From: Bacilli bacterium
Lineage (GTDB): Bacteria > Bacillota_I > Bacilli_A > RF39 > UBA660
Assembly (NCBI GenBank): GCA_900757295.1
Contig: CAAENH010000063.1
Location: forward strand, 1 to 8,193
Length of the DNA stretch: 8,193 nucleotides
Direction: 5' to 3'
A program made the translations under genes and the position numbers. The notes under the pieces were generated by a model. The model was not told the origin of the DNA and did not search any database. It saw only the letters and a list, made by a program, of their open reading frames with translations. The stretch's first letter is position 1. The number at the start of each line of letters is the position of its first letter. This document shows positions 5,501 to 8,193 of the stretch, one piece after another.

Positions 5501-6183
5501 GTATGATGTTAAAAGATATTCCTGATTTTTTAAAACCTAGAGAAAGATTAAAAAGTTTTGGGGTTAGTTTTTTAAGCAATGAAGAATTAATAGCAATATT
5601 ATTAAGAACTGGTACTAAAAGTACATCTGTTAAAGAACTATCTTTAGAAGTTTTAAAAACTATTGAGAAAATAAGTGATTTAAATAATGTTTCTTTAAAT
5701 CAATTCATGAGTATTTCTGGTATAGGTGAAGCAAAAGCGATGAGTATTATCGCGGCTTTGGAATTAGGGAAAAGAGTATATTTATTTAATGATAAAGATA
5801 AAATAATAAAGATTAATAATAGTTATACTGTATATAATTTATATAAATATCTTAGAATGGAAGAGCAGGAAAATTTAATTGCTTTATTTTTGGATAATAA
5901 AAATTGCTTAATTAAAAGTACAAAAGTATTTAAAGGAACAGTAAATTCTTCGATAGCTCATCCAAGAGATATTTTTAAACTAGCTATTAGAAATAATGCT
6001 TCTAGTATTATAATTGTTCATAATCATCCTAGTGGAGATGCCACACCTAGTAAAGAAGATATAACTTTTACTAATAATATTTTTACTTCAGGTAAGATTA
6101 TAGGTATTCCAGTTATAGAACATGTAATAATTGGGAATAATAAGTATTATTCATTTAAAGAAAATAAAATGGTGATTCTATGA
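5497..6183 (+). CDS. radC: RadC-family JAB/MPN domain protein
   Basis: RadC proteins carry a helix-hairpin-helix and a JAMM metalloprotease-like domain. The name comes from an old DNA-repair claim that did not hold, and the true function is unknown. At 228 residues it has the family's full length. Seen: the N-terminal PRERLKSFGVSFLSNEELIA (14-33), ILLRTGTK (34-41), the HhH segment SISGIGEAKAMSI (72-84), and the metal site HNHPSGD (175-181) with D188 completing the HxH...SxxD signature (S185-D188). The stretch SSIAHPRDIFKLAIRNNAS (151-169) is typical. It starts at the ATGA overlapping the previous stop, with AAGG about 12 bases upstream, so translation is probably coupled. In Bacillus radC sits between maf and mreB; here mreC follows directly. 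Confidence 0.95.
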   Translation: MSMMLKDIPDFLKPRERLKSFGVSFLSNEELIAILLRTGTKSTSVKELSLEVLKTIEKISDLNNVSLNQFMSISGIGEAKAMSIIAALELGKRVYLFNDKDKIIKINNSYTVYNLYKYLRMEEQENLIALFLDNKNCLIKSTKVFKGTVNSSIAHPRDIFKLAIRNNASSIIIVHNHPSGDATPSKEDITFTNNIFTSGKIIGIPVIEHVIIGNNKYYSFKENKMVIL

Positions 6184-6863
6184 AAATAAAAATAATAAAT
6201 TTGATTATAATAGTAGTATTTTTAGTTATGCTGTTTAATTTTGACTATTTGTTAATTTTTTTAGGCAAGTTAAATAGCAAGGAGATTATAGTAGATAGTG
6301 TTAAAATAAATACACTTACTATGGAAAATAGACAATTAAAACAGGAGTTAAATGATACTTTAGAATTAAATGAATTAGATAAATATACTGATTATGATTT
6401 AGTAAAAAGTAATATTTTAGTAAGGGATCCTTATAATTTTACAAAACAAATAACTATTAGATATGGTAAGGATAAAAAATTAAAAGAAGGTATGGCTGTT
6501 GTAAGTAATAATGGTTTACTAGGAATAATAAGTAAAGTAAATAAAAAAAGTAGTATAGTTAAATTATTAACTAATAACGATATAAATGTTTCGATAAAAA
6601 TAGATGATAATTATGGAATGTTAAAAAAATATGATTTTAGTAATAATGTTATTGTAGGGGGAAATTTTAATAATTATGAGATTATAATGAAAAATGATGA
6701 GGTATATACTTCGGGTTTAGGGTTAATTCCTGAAGGCATTTATATTGGCAGTGTTGTTAGTACTAAAAATAATAATGTTGAGCAAAGTATAATGATTAAA
6801 TCAAATAATAATTTTAATAATATTAAATATGTTGGAATTATAAGAGGAATGAAGAACTTATGA
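6180..6863 (+). CDS. mreC: Rod shape-determining protein MreC
   Basis: MreC is a membrane-anchored elongasome scaffold outside the cytoplasmic membrane that links MreB/MreD to the wall synthases PBP2 and RodA. Seen: an N-terminal membrane helix (about 5-28), a coiled coil (about 38-66) with TMENRQLKQELNDTLELNEL, and a beta-barrel core starting SNILVRDPYNFTKQITIRYG (77-96). KEGMAVVSNNGLLGII (102-117) and the diagnostic VYTSGLGLIPEGIYIGSV (175-192) follow. At 227 residues it is shorter than the Bacillus protein, mainly in the N-terminal part and the C-terminal tail. It overlaps the radC stop by ATGA and has GGTGAT (6171-6176) just before it. mreB, normally directly upstream, is not present in this window. 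Confidence 0.93.
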   Translation: MKIKIINLIIIVVFLVMLFNFDYLLIFLGKLNSKEIIVDSVKINTLTMENRQLKQELNDTLELNELDKYTDYDLVKSNILVRDPYNFTKQITIRYGKDKKLKEGMAVVSNNGLLGIISKVNKKSSIVKLLTNNDINVSIKIDDNYGMLKKYDFSNNVIVGGNFNNYEIIMKNDEVYTSGLGLIPEGIYIGSVVSTKNNNVEQSIMIKSNNNFNNIKYVGIIRGMKNL

Positions 6864-7264
6864 TTTTAATTAATTTATTATTAGATATAATTTTAACTAA
6901 TCATATTATTTTGCATCCGTATTTTTATATAAGTAATATTTTTAAGGCTAGATATCGTTATTTTATTATTATACCTCTTACTAGTATTTTAGTTGATTTA
7001 TTTATAACTCATACGTATGGTTATAATGTGATTTTGTTGACGTTTTTGTATTTTATTGAAAAAAAATTCTTTTTAAAGAAAGATAACTTTTTAACATGTT
7101 TACTTCTAAATATTTTTAATTATTTTATTTATAGTTTTGGTTTATATTTATATTTTAATATAAAGAGTATTGATATTATTTTCTTTTTGAAAAATTGTTC
7201 CTTGAGTATAGTTATTTATGTAATATATTGTCTTATTAGTTATAAACTTTATAAAAATTCATAA
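6860..7264 (+). CDS. mreD: MreD-like rod-shape membrane protein
   Basis: MreD is a small polytopic membrane protein of the elongasome that partners MreC. This 134-residue protein is almost wholly hydrophobic, with about four to five membrane segments. The only family-like stretch is TSILVDLFITHTYGYNVILLTFLYFIE (41-67), matching the MreD pattern of an acidic residue in a helix followed by a Gly and an aromatic/hydrophobic segment. It is a little short for MreD. The call leans on position: it follows mreC with a 4-base ATGA overlap and precedes the spoIVF pair, as in Bacillus once minC and minD are removed. A generic small membrane protein is the alternative. Confidence 0.72.
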   Translation: MILINLLLDIILTNHIILHPYFYISNIFKARYRYFIIIPLTSILVDLFITHTYGYNVILLTFLYFIEKKFFLKKDNFLTCLLLNIFNYFIYSFGLYLYFNIKSIDIIFFLKNCSLSIVIYVIYCLISYKLYKNS

Positions 7265-7282
7265 TATTTATAAGGTGATAAC

Positions 7283-7861
7283 ATGAATAATAAGAATAAT
7301 CCAAGTAAAAGAACTAAATATATAAATGGCCTTTTTTCTAGAGTTTTAATAAGTATAGTGCTTTTATTAGGAAGTGTTATTTTTGTTAAATATAATAATA
7401 AAAATTTATTGTTGTATAAAGAATATGTTTTTGAAAAATCGTTTAAGTTTGCTAAATTTAATGAACTTTATAATAAATATTTAGGTTCTATATTACCATT
7501 TGATAAAGTAAATGATAAAAGTAATACTGTATTTAATGAGTCATTTAAGTATAGTGAAAAGTGTAAAAACTTAGATGGTACTAAGTTTAAAGTAGATAAT
7601 AATTATTTAATGCCTTCTTTACATAGTGGAATAGTTGTATTTATTGGTGAAAAAGAAAATTATGGGAATACAGTTATTATTCAAGGAACAAATGGAGTAG
7701 ATATTTGGTATATTAATGTAAATACATCTTTAAAATTATATGATTATGTTAAGAAAAATGAATTAGTAGGAGAGGTAAAGGGCGACTCTGTTACTTTAGT
7801 ATTCCAAAAAGATAATAAATATATAGATTATAGTGATTATGAAAAAGAAAATAAGGATTAA
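7283..7861 (+). CDS. spoIVFA: SpoIVFA-like protein with degenerate LytM (M23) domain
   Basis: In Bacillus, SpoIVFA sits in the outer forespore membrane, holds the protease SpoIVFB with BofA, and keeps it inactive until a forespore signal arrives. This 192-residue protein has a basic N-terminus, one membrane segment (about 19-36), a linker (37-105), and a LytM-like fold from about 107: MPSLHSGIVVFIGEKENYG (110-128), NTVIIQGTNGVDIWYINV (129-146) and LYDYVKKNELVGEVKGDSV (152-170). The zinc ligands of active M23 enzymes are missing: the position of HLHFE reads TLVFQ (171-175), and no HxxxD is seen. So it is a non-catalytic LytM domain, as in SpoIVFA. AAGGTGAT (7272-7279) lies just before ATG 7283, 18 bases after mreD. 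The end overlaps spoIVFB. An unrelated LytM scaffold protein is the alternative, but the next gene argues for SpoIVFA. Confidence 0.83.
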   Translation: MNNKNNPSKRTKYINGLFSRVLISIVLLLGSVIFVKYNNKNLLLYKEYVFEKSFKFAKFNELYNKYLGSILPFDKVNDKSNTVFNESFKYSEKCKNLDGTKFKVDNNYLMPSLHSGIVVFIGEKENYGNTVIIQGTNGVDIWYINVNTSLKLYDYVKKNELVGEVKGDSVTLVFQKDNKYIDYSDYEKENKD

Positions 7862-8193
7862 TTCTTTAACTTACTTTTTTTGCTTTTCAGCATGTATAAC
7901 AGGAATGTTTAAAGAGTTTTTAATATTATTTAGTATAATTATATTACATGAGTTAGGACATGTTATAGCTATTAAATATTTTAATTACAAAATAGATTAT
8001 ATAGAGATATTACCAGTTGGAGGAATTACAAAGATAAATAAAGATATCAATTCTTCTATTAATCATGAAATAATTATTAGTTTAGCAGGAATAACTATGC
8101 AATTAGCTTTGTTTATTTTAGTTAGTTTTTTTTATCAGAGAAATTTTTTATCTATGGATTTTTATTTTTTATTTAATAAATATAATTTTTCAA
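7839..8193 (+). CDS. spoIVFB: SpoIVFB-like site-2 protease (M50), 5' part, cut by the window end
   Basis: SpoIVFB is an intramembrane metalloprotease that cuts the pro-region from sigmaK in the mother cell. The first 118 residues are visible. Seen: MKKKIRINSLTYFFC, then SACITGMFKEFLILFSII (18-35), matching the first membrane helices of the family. The catalytic motif HELGH follows (37-41: two His ligands and the general-base Glu). ILPVGGITKI (57-66) corresponds to the family LPFGG strand, and EIIISLAGITMQL (77-89) to the next helix. The third ligand (the DG motif) lies past the window end. The start at 7839 is inferred: the frame from the ATG at 7905 would cut off the first helix, while ATG 7839 gives the expected beginning. 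It lies 23 bases inside the SpoIVFA-like gene, and its ribosome site is weak (AGTGAT at 7832-7837), so coupling is likely. Confidence 0.88.
   Translation, partial: MKKKIRINSLTYFFCFSACITGMFKEFLILFSIIILHELGHVIAIKYFNYKIDYIEILPVGGITKINKDINSSINHEIIISLAGITMQLALFILVSFFYQRNFLSMDFYFLFNKYNFS

Noticed and set aside
7005..7025. CATACGTAT inside mreD as a sigmaE -10 for the spoIVF pair
   Set aside because: No matching -35 lies 14-15 bases upstream, and the site is more than 250 bases before spoIVFA. CATAATAT near 7260 also lacks a -35 and would start at the ribosome site.
1..8193. CRISPR arrays, insertion sequences, tRNA or rRNA genes, phage or defence genes
   Set aside because: I saw no repeated spacers, transposase motifs, rRNA segments, cloverleaf sequences or foreign-looking composition. 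Coding is nearly continuous on one strand, and the longest non-coding stretch (2834-3040) is explained by the promoter and T-box.

Overview
This window comes from a very AT-rich, Gram-positive-type bacterium. The best fit is a low-GC member of the Bacillota (Bacilli/Erysipelotrichia or an RF39-like, Mollicutes-related gut lineage with a wall). The supporting signs are strong Shine-Dalgarno sites (AGGTGA, GGAGGA), U-tract terminators, a T-box leader, YlxM, a FemABX-type wall enzyme, and a gene order like the Bacillus spoIIB-radC-mre-min-spoIVF region. TGA is used as a stop at three genes and Trp is written TGG, so this is the standard code, not the Mycoplasma code. All genes are on the + strand.

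Layout. (1) Bases 1-228 hold the 3' end of a gene for a membrane-anchored UbiB/AarF-type kinase, followed by a terminator (240-271). (2) ftsY (295-1275), ylxM (1286-1576) and a femABX-family gene (1607-2833) follow closely. The first two concern SRP-dependent membrane targeting; the usual partner ffh is not downstream of ylxM. (3) A clear promoter (2855-2883) starts a short T-box leader whose UGGA bulge and GGA loop codon both fit tRNA-Gly. It controls a LOG/'lysine decarboxylase' family gene (3041-3583) and glycyl-tRNA synthetase (3585-4961), which ends at a strong terminator (4980-5006). (4) A promoter-like TTGACA overlapping the terminator U-tract precedes a tight run of genes: a SPOR-domain protein at the spoIIB position, radC, mreC, a mreD-like gene, a spoIVFA-like LytM protein, and the 5' part of spoIVFB (cut by the window edge). 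The first three junctions are 4-base ATGA overlaps, and spoIVFB starts inside the end of spoIVFA.

How the parts fit. The second half joins cell-shape genes (mreC, mreD) to sporulation-signalling genes (spoIVFA/spoIVFB, which in Bacillus control pro-sigmaK processing). It matches the Bacillus order with maf, mreB, minC and minD missing. The most unusual element is the T-box: its Stem I seems reduced to one small hairpin with the Gly codon in the terminal loop. It also has no ordinary terminator hairpin. Instead, the UCCCU arm of its antiterminator is complementary to the downstream ribosome binding site, which suggests control of translation. This is read from the sequence by eye and is not tested.
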